Positions 32,906-42,154 of a DNA stretch of 64,000 nucleotides are shown here, piece after piece (within the stretch, counting starts at the first letter, position 1; each line of letters starts with the position of its first letter). The DNA lies in the NCBI GenBank assembly GCA_031418715.1, contig JANOJL010000067.1, forward strand, positions 1-64,000. Reading direction: 5' to 3'. Under the pieces are notes generated by a model. That model had not been told where the DNA came from. It saw only the letters and a list, made by a program, of their open reading frames with translations, and did not search any database. The DNA comes from JANMDU01 sp031418715. Lineage in GTDB: Bacteria; Pseudomonadota; Gammaproteobacteria; Burkholderiales; Burkholderiaceae_C. Both the position numbers and the translations under genes were made by a program.

Positions 32906-33798
32906 GTGCGACCATACCAAACACCGCGGTAATGACAGCTCCCAAGCCGGCTGCAGCCTCGTCCCGCGCATCTCGCTTTGCCAAGCGTAAATTACTCAAT
33001 CGAATCGTTTTGGTGCTCGCGCTAGCAGCCATGGCCTTTGGCCTCTTCTGGCTGTTGTGGATTCTTTGGGAAACACTTCGCTTAGGGCTAGGTGGCCTGT
33101 CCATCGCGGTGTTCACCGAAATGACGCCACCGCCCAATGATGCAGGAGGCTTAGCCAACGCCATTTACGGATCTCTTGTGATGGTCACACTTGCCACTTT
33201 CGTGGGTACGCCGATCGGTATCATGGCCGGCGTGTATTTGGCGGAATACGGTATGAAGAGCCGCTTGGCCTCGGTCACGCGCTTTGTCAACGATATTTTG
33301 CTCTCGGCGCCTTCGATTGTGATTGGCTTGTTTGTCTATGCCGTGATCGTTGCGCAAGTGAAGTCTTTCAGCGCAGCGGCTGGTATTGTGGCCTTGGCTT
33401 TGATCGTGATTCCCGTCGTGATCCGCACCACGGAAAACATGTTGTCGCTGATTCCTCCTGGCATGCGTGAGGCTGCTTACGCCCTCGGATCCCCGAAGTA
33501 CCGCGTTATCTTGAGCATCACGCTGCGCGCTGCGCGAGCCGGTGTCGTTACAGGCATTTTGTTGGCTGTTGCACGCATTGCGGGCGAGACTGCACCCTTG
33601 CTGTTTACGGCACTATCCAATCAATTCTGGACCAACGATTTGCGTGAACCCACGGCCAGTTTACCGGTGACGATCTTCAAGTTTGCGATGAGCCCCTATG
33701 AAAACTGGCAAAAACTCGCTTGGGCGGGTGTGCTGATCATCACCACTGCAGTGCTCGCGTTGAACATTCTTGCTCGCGTGCTGACGCGTCAGAAGTAA
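32902..33798 (+). CDS. pstA: Phosphate ABC transporter permease
   Basis: A 298-residue inner-membrane permease. After a 35-residue basic N-terminal part come about six membrane segments, NDILLSAPSIVIGLFVY, and the EAA loop EAAYALGSPKYRVILSITLRAARAGV. TAPLLFTALSNQFW near the end is conserved in PstA. The start overlaps pstC (ATGA); pstB follows after 27 bp. Confidence 0.96.
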   Translation: MSATIPNTAVMTAPKPAAASSRASRFAKRKLLNRIVLVLALAAMAFGLFWLLWILWETLRLGLGGLSIAVFTEMTPPPNDAGGLANAIYGSLVMVTLATFVGTPIGIMAGVYLAEYGMKSRLASVTRFVNDILLSAPSIVIGLFVYAVIVAQVKSFSAAAGIVALALIVIPVVIRTTENMLSLIPPGMREAAYALGSPKYRVILSITLRAARAGVVTGILLAVARIAGETAPLLFTALSNQFWTNDLREPTASLPVTIFKFAMSPYENWQKLAWAGVLIITTAVLALNILARVLTRQK

Positions 33799-33825
33799 AC
33801 CTCCAACACAATATTCAGATACATC

Positions 33826-34611
33826 ATGGAAAACACCAAACCTCGTCTCCCCACTGAACCTGCCAAGATGGTGGTACGTGATCTCAACTTTTACTACGGT
33901 AAGTTTCACGCGCTGAAAAACATCAATATGACGATTCCCGAAAAGAAGGTGACCGCCTTCATCGGACCGTCTGGCTGCGGAAAGTCAACGCTTCTACGCA
34001 CGATGAACCGCATGTTCGAGCTGTATCCCGACCAGCGTGCAACCGGCGATATCTCGATGGACGGGGAAAACCTGCTCACCAGCAAAGAAGATGTCGCCGT
34101 GCTTCGCGCCAAGATCGGCATGGTCTTCCAAAAACCGACCCCCTTCCCGATGTCGATTTATGACAACATCGCCTTTGGCGTCAAGCTCTTTGAAAACATG
34201 AGCAATTCCGAAATGGATGATCGCGTCGAATGGGCGTTGCGCAAAGCAGCGCTTTGGGGCGAGGTCAAGGACAAGCTCCAGCAAAACGGTGCAAGCCTCT
34301 CCGGTGGACAGCAGCAACGCTTGTGCATCGCGAGGGGTATTGCGGTGCTGCCGCAGGTCCTGCTCTTGGATGAGCCGTGCTCCGCGCTCGATCCCATTTC
34401 TACAGCCAAAATTGAAGAGCTGATCGCCGAGCTTAAAAGCGATTACACCGTGGTAATTGTGACGCACAACATGCAGCAAGCGGCGCGTTGCAGCGATTAC
34501 ACTGCCTATATGTACTTGGGCGATTTGATGGAATTTGGTGATACAGAAAGCATATTCTTCAAACCCGCACGCAAAGAGACGGAAGACTACATCACTGGCC
34601 GTTTCGGCTAA
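33826..34611 (+). CDS. pstB: Phosphate ABC transporter ATPase
   Basis: A 261-residue ATPase of the high-affinity phosphate importer. Walker A GPSGCGKST near residue 46, Q-loop MVFQKPTPFPMSIYDNI, signature LSGGQQQRLCIARGI, Walker B LLLDEPCSALDP and the H-loop VTHNM are all present. DLNFYYGKFHALKNI opens the domain. Confidence 0.98.
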   Translation: MENTKPRLPTEPAKMVVRDLNFYYGKFHALKNINMTIPEKKVTAFIGPSGCGKSTLLRTMNRMFELYPDQRATGDISMDGENLLTSKEDVAVLRAKIGMVFQKPTPFPMSIYDNIAFGVKLFENMSNSEMDDRVEWALRKAALWGEVKDKLQQNGASLSGGQQQRLCIARGIAVLPQVLLLDEPCSALDPISTAKIEELIAELKSDYTVVIVTHNMQQAARCSDYTAYMYLGDLMEFGDTESIFFKPARKETEDYITGRFG

Positions 34612-34640
34612 TTCTAAAAACTTCATTTCAAGGAACAGCT

Positions 34641-35342
34641 ATGGCCGATAAACACCTATCCACACAATTTGATTCTGATTTGAACGCCGTGTCCAACCGC
34701 CTTATGGAAATGGGCGGTGTCGTAGAAACACAAATGCGCGGGGCGATTGAAGCTCTTGCCACCTTCAGTGCCGAAATCGCTGAGCGCGTGATCGAAGGTG
34801 ACCATAAAGTCAACAGCATGGAGGTGCAGATTGACCGCGATCTGACCTCCATCATCGGACGCCGGCAGCCAACCGCACGCGACTTGCGTTTGCTGATGGC
34901 TATTTCACGTGTCACCGCGAATCTGGAACGCACGGGTGATGAAGCACAGAAGATTGCACGCATGGTGAAAAGTATTATTTCCAGTGGAGCAGCACGTTCG
35001 CTACCGACCGCTGAGCTTCGCCTGACTGTGGAAATGACGGGCGGAATACTGCGTAAATCACTGGATGCGTTTGCGCGACTGGACACTGCCGTTGCTTTAG
35101 AGATTCTCAAAGAAGATGACGCAATTGACCGGGAATTCAATGGCTTCATTCGCAAGCTTGTGACCTTCATGATGGAAGATCCGCGCACCATCTCCCCCAG
35201 TTTAGATCTGCTTTTCGTAGCCAAGGCGCTAGAGCGTATCGGCGATCATGCAAAAAACATTGCTGAATCGATCATCTACATTGTCGAAGGCACGGATGTG
35301 CGCCATACGTCGATCGATGAAATTGAATCTGTACTGCGTTAA
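34641..35342 (+). CDS. phoU: Phosphate signalling protein PhoU
   Basis: A 233-residue cytosolic protein of two three-helix bundles, which links PstB to PhoR so that PhoB is off when phosphate is plentiful. HLSTQFDSDLNAV opens it. Metal-binding repeats appear as NLERTGDEAQKIARM near residue 96 and ALERIGDHAKNIAES near 200. AAGGA lies 7 nt before the ATG. Confidence 0.97.
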   Translation: MADKHLSTQFDSDLNAVSNRLMEMGGVVETQMRGAIEALATFSAEIAERVIEGDHKVNSMEVQIDRDLTSIIGRRQPTARDLRLLMAISRVTANLERTGDEAQKIARMVKSIISSGAARSLPTAELRLTVEMTGGILRKSLDAFARLDTAVALEILKEDDAIDREFNGFIRKLVTFMMEDPRTISPSLDLLFVAKALERIGDHAKNIAESIIYIVEGTDVRHTSIDEIESVLR

Positions 35343-35351
35343 ATCAGTATT

Positions 35352-36068
35352 ATGAAAAAAATGCGTGCGTTGATCGTAGAAGATGAGCCAGCAATTTCCG
35401 AATTGTTGGCCATCAATCTACGCCACAACGGCTTTGAACCCGTGGTGTGTATGGACGGTGAGCAGGCACAGCGCGAACTTGACGCCGTGCTGCCTGACAT
35501 CGTGTTACTCGATTGGATGCTACCTGGCGCTAGCGGTATCGCACTGGCTCGCCAATGGCGCAAAGCTGAACGCACGCGCCACGTGCCGATCTTGTTGCTC
35601 ACAGCGCGCTCTGAAGAAGGTGACAAAATTCAAGGCCTAGATGCTGGCGCGGACGACTACATCACCAAGCCTTTTTCTACGCAAGAACTGATGGCGCGCA
35701 TTCGGGCGATCTTGCGCAGACGCGCACCTGAGCAAGCCACAGGCGCAGTTCGCGTCGGTGATCTCGAGCTGGATGGCAGCACTTACCGCGTCACTTGGCA
35801 GGGCTCGGAGCTCAAAGTTGGCCCCACAGAATTCAAATTGCTTCGCTATTTGATGAGCCATCCCGAGCGCGTACACAGCCGTGCTCAGTTGCTCGACAAG
35901 GTATGGGGCGATCATGTGTTCATCGAAGAACGCACAGTCGATGTACATATCAAGCGTTTGCGCGAAGCATTGCAGGGCGCTGGCGGCATGATAGATACAG
36001 TACGGGGTGCGGGCTACCGGTTGAGCACGAGCGCACAACCTACTCCGGTGGGTCGACTTCCGGCATAA
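35352..36068 (+). CDS. phoB: Phosphate regulon response regulator
   Basis: A 238-residue OmpR-class regulator. The receiver has acidic VEDEPAISELL, the phosphoacceptor Asp in DIVLLDWMLPGASG and KPFSTQELMARI. The C-terminal winged HTH includes GPTEFKLLRYLMSHPERVHSRAQLLDKVWG and RTVDVHIKRLREAL. It would bind the Pho boxes listed here. It lies 9 bp after phoU and 6 bp before phoR. Confidence 0.97.
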   Translation: MKKMRALIVEDEPAISELLAINLRHNGFEPVVCMDGEQAQRELDAVLPDIVLLDWMLPGASGIALARQWRKAERTRHVPILLLTARSEEGDKIQGLDAGADDYITKPFSTQELMARIRAILRRRAPEQATGAVRVGDLELDGSTYRVTWQGSELKVGPTEFKLLRYLMSHPERVHSRAQLLDKVWGDHVFIEERTVDVHIKRLREALQGAGGMIDTVRGAGYRLSTSAQPTPVGRLPA

Positions 36069-36074
36069 TGGCGC

Positions 36075-37424
36075 ATGCACAGAGTTACTCTCTTTTTTAT
36101 AGCACTCAGCGCAGGTTTTATAACGGCTAGTATCGCATTTTCTTTAAATTTGGCAGCTTGGGGTGGGGTGATTGGTGCGTTAGTATGGTTGATCTGGGAC
36201 AGCTGGAAGTTCAATCAGTTTGACCAGCAACTGCGAAACGCGCAAGCTGGTTTAGCCATAGAAGAATCCTCTGGTCTCTGGGGGCAGCTCACACAGCGTG
36301 TGCGCCATCTGTTACGCACGCGCGATCAGCAATTAACACAGAGCGACCAGCGATTGCAAGATTTTCTCTCTGCGATTCAAGCTTCACCCAATGGCGTATT
36401 GTTGCTTGATCCACAAAACCGCATCGAATGGTGTAACCAAACAGGTGCGCAATTGCTGGAGTTGGATGCTCAACGTGATGTGATGCAACACATCACAAAT
36501 CTTGTACGCACGCCTGATTTTTCTGAGTATTTGCAGGAAGGCGATTTCTCCCACGATGTGGTGTTTGAAACCGCCAGCAGCACTGCGCAGCATCCCAAGC
36601 GCCTGTCGGCTCAGTTGCATCGCTATGGCTCGAATGTGCAGGGTAATGTCTCGCGCCTCTTGATGCTGGTGCGCGACATCACGGCGCTCGAATTGGCTGA
36701 AGCCCAACGCCGCGATTTTGTGGCCAACGTGTCGCATGAAATCCGTACGCCGCTTACCGTGCTTTCTGGATTCATTGAAACCCTGCAAAACTTGCCGCTC
36801 GAAGAAGCGCAGCGCAGTCGCTATCTGGGTTTGATGCAAGAACAGAGCCACCGCATGCAAAGCTTGGTGAGTGATCTGCTCACGCTCTCGCGTTTGGAAG
36901 CCAGCCCGGCGCCTAGTTTTGAATCTGCACTGCCTGCGGCGCATCTGATGTCGCAGTTGGAGCGCGATGCGCACGCGATGATGCAAGTGTTGGTTTTACC
37001 CGGCAGCAACAGCCACCGCCTGCATTTTCTAAACTATACGAATCATCTTCAACTGTTGGGCGACCGCACAGAGCTGATCAGCGCGACGAGTAACCTCGTG
37101 CAAAACGCATTGCGCTACACGCCGCCCGGCGGCAATATCGATGTGCGCTTGCATTTGCTATCAGATGGACGTGTTGAGTTTTCGGTGGAAGACACAGGTG
37201 CTGGCATTGCACCCGAGCATTTGCCAAGGCTGACTGAGCGTTTTTACCGCGTAGATCGCAGCCGTTCGCGTGAAAGCGGCGGCACGGGTTTGGGTTTGTC
37301 CATCGTTAAGCACGTTGTACAGCGTCATGGCGGCGAGGTGAAAATCAGCTCCGAAGTAGGCAAAGGCTCGCGCTTTGCTTTCACTTTGCCGGCAAACCGC
37401 GTCCAAGTGTTGACGAGTTCTTAG
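36075..37424 (+). CDS. phoR: Phosphate regulon sensor kinase
   Basis: A 449-residue membrane kinase with the PhoR layout: two short N-terminal hydrophobic segments (residues 5-25 and 29-43) and no large periplasmic domain, a PAS domain at about 95-190 (AIQASPNGVLLLDPQNRIEWCN), HisKA with VSHEIRTPLTVLSGF near 219, and HATPase with NLVQNALRYTP, EDTGAGI and GTGLGLSIVKHV. The first membrane segment (IALSAGFITASIAF) coincides with a copy of the dispersed repeat. Its 3' end overlaps the convergent MATE gene by 44 bp. Confidence 0.96.
   Translation: MHRVTLFFIALSAGFITASIAFSLNLAAWGGVIGALVWLIWDSWKFNQFDQQLRNAQAGLAIEESSGLWGQLTQRVRHLLRTRDQQLTQSDQRLQDFLSAIQASPNGVLLLDPQNRIEWCNQTGAQLLELDAQRDVMQHITNLVRTPDFSEYLQEGDFSHDVVFETASSTAQHPKRLSAQLHRYGSNVQGNVSRLLMLVRDITALELAEAQRRDFVANVSHEIRTPLTVLSGFIETLQNLPLEEAQRSRYLGLMQEQSHRMQSLVSDLLTLSRLEASPAPSFESALPAAHLMSQLERDAHAMMQVLVLPGSNSHRLHFLNYTNHLQLLGDRTELISATSNLVQNALRYTPPGGNIDVRLHLLSDGRVEFSVEDTGAGIAPEHLPRLTERFYRVDRSRSRESGGTGLGLSIVKHVVQRHGGEVKISSEVGKGSRFAFTLPANRVQVLTSS
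36096..36135 (+). repeat. Dispersed repeat copy at the start of phoR
   Basis: ATAGCACTCAGCGCAGGTTT then TATAACGGCTAGTATCGCA, matching the core and its left flank. It encodes residues 8-20 of PhoR. Confidence 0.65.
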
Positions 37425-38784
37425 GCTTCGTCAGTTGCCAAATTCGCCATTGAAAGGCGCTGGCTGCGACACACAGCGCTGCAAAACCCATCACCCAAAA
37501 CGCCGCCGGTTGCTGCCATGCTGTGATGCCAGAAAAGCCCTTGTAGGCCAACACGAAGCCGCCGCCCAATCCCATCCCCCACAGAGCCATGCTGTACACC
37601 AGCATCGGCATCACCGTGATGCGCCAGCAGCGCAGCAGGAAGCAGTTGATGGTTTGCCACGCATCTGCCATGTGATACAGAGCAACAAAAAGAAGCAAAC
37701 CTGCACCCAATCGCGCCACCTCAGGGTTGGCGGAATACAGCTGAGAAATCGGTATCGCGAGCAAAGCCATTGTGCTGCTCGCAACGAGCGCCACGCCCAT
37801 TGTGAGCCACACAGCGGCTCGCGCCAGTTGCTGCGCTAGGGCGTTATCGCCAGCGCCCATCCAATAGGACACACGTGCGCAGCTTGCGATCGACAACGAC
37901 AGCGGCATCATGAACAACACCGCCGCTACGCTCGCGGCAATCTGATGCGAAGCCGTGGCCACGATACCCATCCGAGCCACGAGCAAACCCATCAGCGCAT
38001 AGGAAGTCACCTCCACCATACTCGCCAATCCTGCTGGCACGCCCAACGAGGCATAGGCTTTGAGGCGCTTCCCATCAGGCTTTTCAAAGTGCGAAAACAA
38101 AGCCAGGGGTTTGTAGATATCCAGCTGACGCAAAGTAATGAACGCCGCCAAAAAGATCAAGCAGTTCGCAGTAAAAGTAGCCCAAGCGCAACCCACCACA
38201 CCCATTGCTGGCAAACCTGCGCCACCAAAAACAAACCACACCGTGAGCGGGATTTTGACGCCCAACGACGCGATTTGCAGCAGCATCACAATTCTTGGCG
38301 CACCCAGCGATTGGTTCAGCGCAGAAAACATACGAAATCCCAGCGTGGGAATCAATGCCCAGCCCAGAATACTCAAATACTGCACAGCGCCTGGCCGCAA
38401 TTTTTCAGGCACACCAAAAATCGACAAGAAAAATCCCGATTGCATCATCACCGCCATACCCAGCAGCATCAACGCAGCGCCCAAATACAGCGATTGCCGA
38501 AAAGCGCTGCCCAAAGCCAGTGGTTTTTTCGCGCCATGCAGCTCGGAGTAAATCGGCATCAGCGCCTGCATCACACTCATTAAGCTCACATAAATACTGA
38601 TGAAGATGCTGGAGGCCACAGCCAGAGTGGCCAGCGCCTCATCGGAATAGCGCCCGGCCACCACCGCATCCGTCACACCATAAGCCATCGTCGCGAGCTG
38701 ACCCACAACGATCACTTTTGCATGCTGACCGATTACGCCCAGTTCATGTCGAGTTGTGGAGCGCGCAGAATTTGCATGGCTCAT
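37381..38784 (-). CDS. MATE family efflux transporter
   Basis: A 467-residue transporter with about 12 membrane segments in two MatE repeats (first near YGVTDAVVAGRYSDEALATLAVAS, second near SMVEVTSYALMGLLVARMGIVATASHQIA). Such proteins export cationic drugs or metabolites using Na+ or H+ gradients. The start is the ATG of MSHANS, overlapping nothing; the upstream glycosyltransferase gene ends 4 bp before. The C-terminal 44 bp overlap the convergent end of phoR. Substrate unknown. Confidence 0.92.
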   Translation of the reverse strand: MSHANSARSTTRHELGVIGQHAKVIVVGQLATMAYGVTDAVVAGRYSDEALATLAVASSIFISIYVSLMSVMQALMPIYSELHGAKKPLALGSAFRQSLYLGAALMLLGMAVMMQSGFFLSIFGVPEKLRPGAVQYLSILGWALIPTLGFRMFSALNQSLGAPRIVMLLQIASLGVKIPLTVWFVFGGAGLPAMGVVGCAWATFTANCLIFLAAFITLRQLDIYKPLALFSHFEKPDGKRLKAYASLGVPAGLASMVEVTSYALMGLLVARMGIVATASHQIAASVAAVLFMMPLSLSIASCARVSYWMGAGDNALAQQLARAAVWLTMGVALVASSTMALLAIPISQLYSANPEVARLGAGLLLFVALYHMADAWQTINCFLLRCWRITVMPMLVYSMALWGMGLGGGFVLAYKGFSGITAWQQPAAFWVMGFAALCVAASAFQWRIWQLTKPKNSSTLGRGLPAK

Positions 38785-38787
38785 CAC

Positions 38788-40512
38788 TCAATCGCCTGTC
38801 CGCTTGTAAATCAAGAGCGTCTCTGCATCTGTGGAAGATCTGCGTCGAATGCTTTGCTCCACTTGCCAGCCATCGGGCAACACCGAACCACTGCGTTTGA
38901 ATTTCTCTGCATATGACACCATCCAATTGCATTGCTGCGCTGCAGTTTGCCCCGCTATCACTGGTATCACCGTGTAGCGCCCATGAAACTGCAGCGCTGT
39001 CGTTTGCGCTTGCGTGAGCGCAAGGCCGTGCACACAGCTGGCCTTGCCCACGTGCAGCTGTACGCGCGCGATCATCGGCGCATAGCTGCGTGCGTAATCG
39101 AGAATGGGCATCCAAAGCGTGGTGAGCAAGATCCAGCAAGTCACCGCACCACTCGCCGGAATCACGAGTGACTTCCACAAGGCCGAGCGATGCCTGCCTG
39201 TACGCCACACGATCACCACGATCCAGCCCACGGTTGCGATCAAGGCCGCTATCAAAGCCATGCTAGAAAAACTTGGCTCAAAACCGGGTAGCAAACGGCG
39301 CACATTCGCGGCAGGTTTGGATGGAAAATTCAAATGCATCGAAGCATAGATCACCCAAATCACGATGCCGCAACCTGCAAAAAACAAAATCGTGAACCAA
39401 TCTACCAGCGCGCTCACGCTGCGATGCAAGGTTGGCAATGCCATCGCAGCGAGGCAAGCCAGCGCTGGCGTTGCGAGCAGCAAAGTCCGATCTGCTCCAG
39501 GCCGAATGATGGTGGCTACGACCATCACAGCCAACACCACCGCTGGCCAAGCGATATGCAAACTGCGCCACCAATGGCGCCAGCGCCATAGCGCCACCAG
39601 CGCTAACGGCCATGCGGGCCACGTGAACCATACCCAAAGTTTGCCCAAATTCCACCATTCACGCGCCGTTGGCAAGCTGCCCAGATGCGCATGCCATTGG
39701 CCGAGAGCCTGTGCGAGAGCAGCAGCCAGCAAACCACAAGCCGCCATGCCTGCAGCCCACATCCAACGATGCTTATCGTGCTGCCATGCGCGCACCAGCG
39801 CAGCAGCAAGGCACAGTGCAAAGCCAAATGCAGGTGTGCCCGACAGCGCCAAACCAAAACTACCCAGCACTAACGCAATGCCTGGCGCCCATTGGCGAAT
39901 CATCGAAGCCGCCACTGCGTAAAACAGGAGCGCAGAAAAAGCCAATTGCGCTAGCGTGGGTGTGGTCTCATGCGAGAGTTGCGCCAAACCGAGCATGGCC
40001 AGCAATGCCAGCAAGCTGCCATCAGCCAAACTGCGTGCATAGTCCACCGGATTGGCCTCGCCACCAAAAGCAAAAGGTACAGGCTGCGCGGCTGGCAGAC
40101 GCGCAAGGTAATACACGGCATACCAAGTGCTGGCCAGCGCCAAACCCAGAAGCAAAGCAAAAGGAATTCGAGCTGCCACATCCATCGGCAGCCAGCTTCC
40201 CAGCGCACTGTTGAGCTGAATAAAGCCCGCACCCATCCAATAAGGTAACAAACCCATCAACTCAGGCGCTTGACCTTGCATCTTGGGCGCAAACCCATCT
40301 GCGCTGCCCAGCGCCAGTTCGCGCATCAGGCCAAAGGAGGCGATATCTGCATTTTTCCAAGGCTCGCGCCCGATGAAACCCGCCAGCACATAGGCCACAC
40401 TCAGCAACAACAGTGCCCAGCGCGGCAGGCGACGCACAGCTTCCTGGGTCACGATAGAAGGCGTGGTGGCGGGTGTTGCAGCGATGGCTGTAACCGTTTG
40501 GGCGGAGGACAT
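38788..40512 (-). CDS. Multi-pass membrane glycosyltransferase-like protein (ArnT/PMT-like)
   Basis: A 574-residue integral membrane protein with about 11-12 membrane segments and a soluble C-terminal domain. The N-terminal loop GREPWKNADIASFGLMREL after the first segment, with its Asp near the membrane, resembles the catalytic loop of GT-C enzymes such as ArnT that use polyprenyl-linked sugars. The C-terminal extracytoplasmic part has Cys in KASCVHG and QQCNW. It is 3 bp upstream of the MATE gene and probably co-transcribed. Donor and acceptor cannot be read from sequence. Confidence 0.7.
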   Translation of the reverse strand: MSSAQTVTAIAATPATTPSIVTQEAVRRLPRWALLLLSVAYVLAGFIGREPWKNADIASFGLMRELALGSADGFAPKMQGQAPELMGLLPYWMGAGFIQLNSALGSWLPMDVAARIPFALLLGLALASTWYAVYYLARLPAAQPVPFAFGGEANPVDYARSLADGSLLALLAMLGLAQLSHETTPTLAQLAFSALLFYAVAASMIRQWAPGIALVLGSFGLALSGTPAFGFALCLAAALVRAWQHDKHRWMWAAGMAACGLLAAALAQALGQWHAHLGSLPTAREWWNLGKLWVWFTWPAWPLALVALWRWRHWWRSLHIAWPAVVLAVMVVATIIRPGADRTLLLATPALACLAAMALPTLHRSVSALVDWFTILFFAGCGIVIWVIYASMHLNFPSKPAANVRRLLPGFEPSFSSMALIAALIATVGWIVVIVWRTGRHRSALWKSLVIPASGAVTCWILLTTLWMPILDYARSYAPMIARVQLHVGKASCVHGLALTQAQTTALQFHGRYTVIPVIAGQTAAQQCNWMVSYAEKFKRSGSVLPDGWQVEQSIRRRSSTDAETLLIYKRTGD

Positions 40513-40599
40513 GAAGAGCGACAAATGAAAAAGGCAGGCTGGTTACCCAGACTGCCTTGGTATTGTGAACAGTTTTGAGGCCGTTCGCACTGCAAGAAA

Positions 40600-40866
40600 T
40601 TACGTCTTGGCAGCGGGTGTAGTACGTGCAAAACGGTTACGGAATTTCTCCACTCGGCCGCCCATGGTGTCCACAGACTTTTGCGTACCTGTGTAGAAAG
40701 GATGCGATTCGCTGGAGGTATCCAGTTTGTATAGCGGCATTTCTTTGCCGTCGTCCATCGTAATTTTCTCTTTGGCTTGAACGCAAGAACGGATCACAAA
40801 CTTGGCGTTGTTAGACAAATCCACGAAGCAAACTTCGCGGTAGTTAGGGTGAATGCCTTCTTTCAT
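40600..40866 (-). CDS. rpmE2: 50S ribosomal protein L31 type B
   Basis: An 88-residue ribosomal protein. MKEGIHPNYREVCFVDLSNNAKFVIRS and SSESHPFYTGTQK are typical of L31 type B; the paired zinc CxxC of the type A form is missing, so this is the zinc-independent paralogue. Such forms are often used under zinc limitation. The 138-bp leader (40867-41004) shows no clear structure. Confidence 0.95.
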   Translation of the reverse strand: MKEGIHPNYREVCFVDLSNNAKFVIRSCVQAKEKITMDDGKEMPLYKLDTSSESHPFYTGTQKSVDTMGGRVEKFRNRFARTTPAAKT

Positions 40867-41004
40867 GGGGGAACCTCATCATGGTGGGCAGCCGCGCGGT
40901 TCTGGGCATCCTTGGTGGATGCGCTTAAAAGCAGAACGCGTACTTATCCGTTAGCAAAGCCCACGATTATAGCCTATCGCACCAACCTAGCGAGATGCTC
41001 GGCA

Positions 41005-41481
41005 TCAAGTCGCCATGGGGTATCGCCGCGCCAGACTTTCCGCTACGCACACCGGTTTGTCAGCGCCTTCGCGCTCAATTTTCACTTCCCATGTCATCTG
41101 CACCCCGGAAGTGCCGCCTGGCCCGGCTACGGTCTCTGTGGCTAGCAGCTTCAAGCGCCCGCGCAGGCGGCTGCCCACCGGCACAGGCGCCATAAAACGC
41201 ACCTTGTTCAGCCCGTAATTCACACCCATGCTCGGCTCTTCGATCTGCAAAGATTCATCGAAAAATTTCGGCACCAGCGACAGCGTTAAAAAGCCATGCG
41301 CAATCGGTGCACCAAAAGGCCCAGCTTCGGCACGCGCCACATCCACATGAATCCACTGAAAATCCCCCGTGGCTTCAGCGAATTTGTTGATTTGCTCTTG
41401 CGTGATGAGCGTCCACTCACTCACTGCCACCTCTTGGCCGACCAGAGTCAGCACTTCAGCCAATGTTTTAAATCGTGCCAT
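41005..41481 (-). CDS. MaoC-like (R)-hydratase domain protein
   Basis: A 158-residue hot-dog-fold protein. WTLITQEQINKFAEATGDFQWIHVDVARAEAGPFGAPIAHGFLTLSL carries the hydratase-2 motif with the catalytic Asp and His. Such single-domain proteins hydrate enoyl-CoA substrates; NodN is a relative. The gene starts 4 bp after the stop of a ParA gene, suggesting co-transcription, though no functional link is obvious. Confidence 0.9.
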   Translation of the reverse strand: MARFKTLAEVLTLVGQEVAVSEWTLITQEQINKFAEATGDFQWIHVDVARAEAGPFGAPIAHGFLTLSLVPKFFDESLQIEEPSMGVNYGLNKVRFMAPVPVGSRLRGRLKLLATETVAGPGGTSGVQMTWEVKIEREGADKPVCVAESLARRYPMAT

Positions 41482-41484
41482 CGT

Positions 41485-42102
41485 TCAATGATCCAAAAAA
41501 GCCGTCAAAGCCTGCCATTGCTCCACATCTTTCTCCACGCGGCTCGGCGCAACATCCCAGAGCGTCAAACCACGAGCGGCCAAATGAATATAGTTTTGCG
41601 TATCGCGCAAAAATCCAAGCACTGGCAACCCCAAGCCGCTCACAAACTCATTCAGCTTGTCCGCAGCAATGGTTCGCGCATCCACGCGCATTCCTACGAT
41701 ACCGACCTGCAAGTTGCCCGCCTTGTTGTAATGTGCCAGCTCTTCCAAAAATGCTTGGGTTGCAAAGATATCAAACACGCTAGGCTGCAATGGCACGATC
41801 ACTTTATGAGCCATTTTCATCACATCTTTGAAGCGCCAGCCATGCAAGCCTCCGGGCGTATCGAGCACCACATGGCTTGTACCGCGAGGCGGTTTAGCGA
41901 TCAAATCAGCGCTGATGTCCCAAGTCGAGATCGGTCTCGCCGCTGCTGGGCGAAGACCCAGCCAGAGCTTAGAAGATTGCTGACGATCTGCATCACCCAG
42001 CATCACGGCATGGCCGCGCGAGGCGTAGTAACCTGCAATATTGGTGGAAAGAGTGGTTTTACCAACACCGCCCTTGGGGTTGGCTACGACGATCACAGGC
42101 AT
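41485..42102 (-). CDS. ParA family ATPase
   Basis: A 205-residue P-loop ATPase. The deviant Walker A is NPKGGVGKTTLSTNIA near residue 9, followed by GDADRQQSSKLWL and VVLDTPGGLHG. The ATG of MPVIVVANPKGG was chosen because GGAG lies 6 nt before it. There is no parB gene or parS site nearby, so it is an orphan ParA of the MinD/Mrp superclass. It may position a cellular cargo rather than segregate DNA. Confidence 0.9.
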   Translation of the reverse strand: MPVIVVANPKGGVGKTTLSTNIAGYYASRGHAVMLGDADRQQSSKLWLGLRPAAARPISTWDISADLIAKPPRGTSHVVLDTPGGLHGWRFKDVMKMAHKVIVPLQPSVFDIFATQAFLEELAHYNKAGNLQVGIVGMRVDARTIAADKLNEFVSGLGLPVLGFLRDTQNYIHLAARGLTLWDVAPSRVEKDVEQWQALTAFLDH

Positions 42103-42154
42103 CTTGTTCTCCATGAGGTCTGAACGACCTGCAAGGAGACATGTTACCGAAAAA

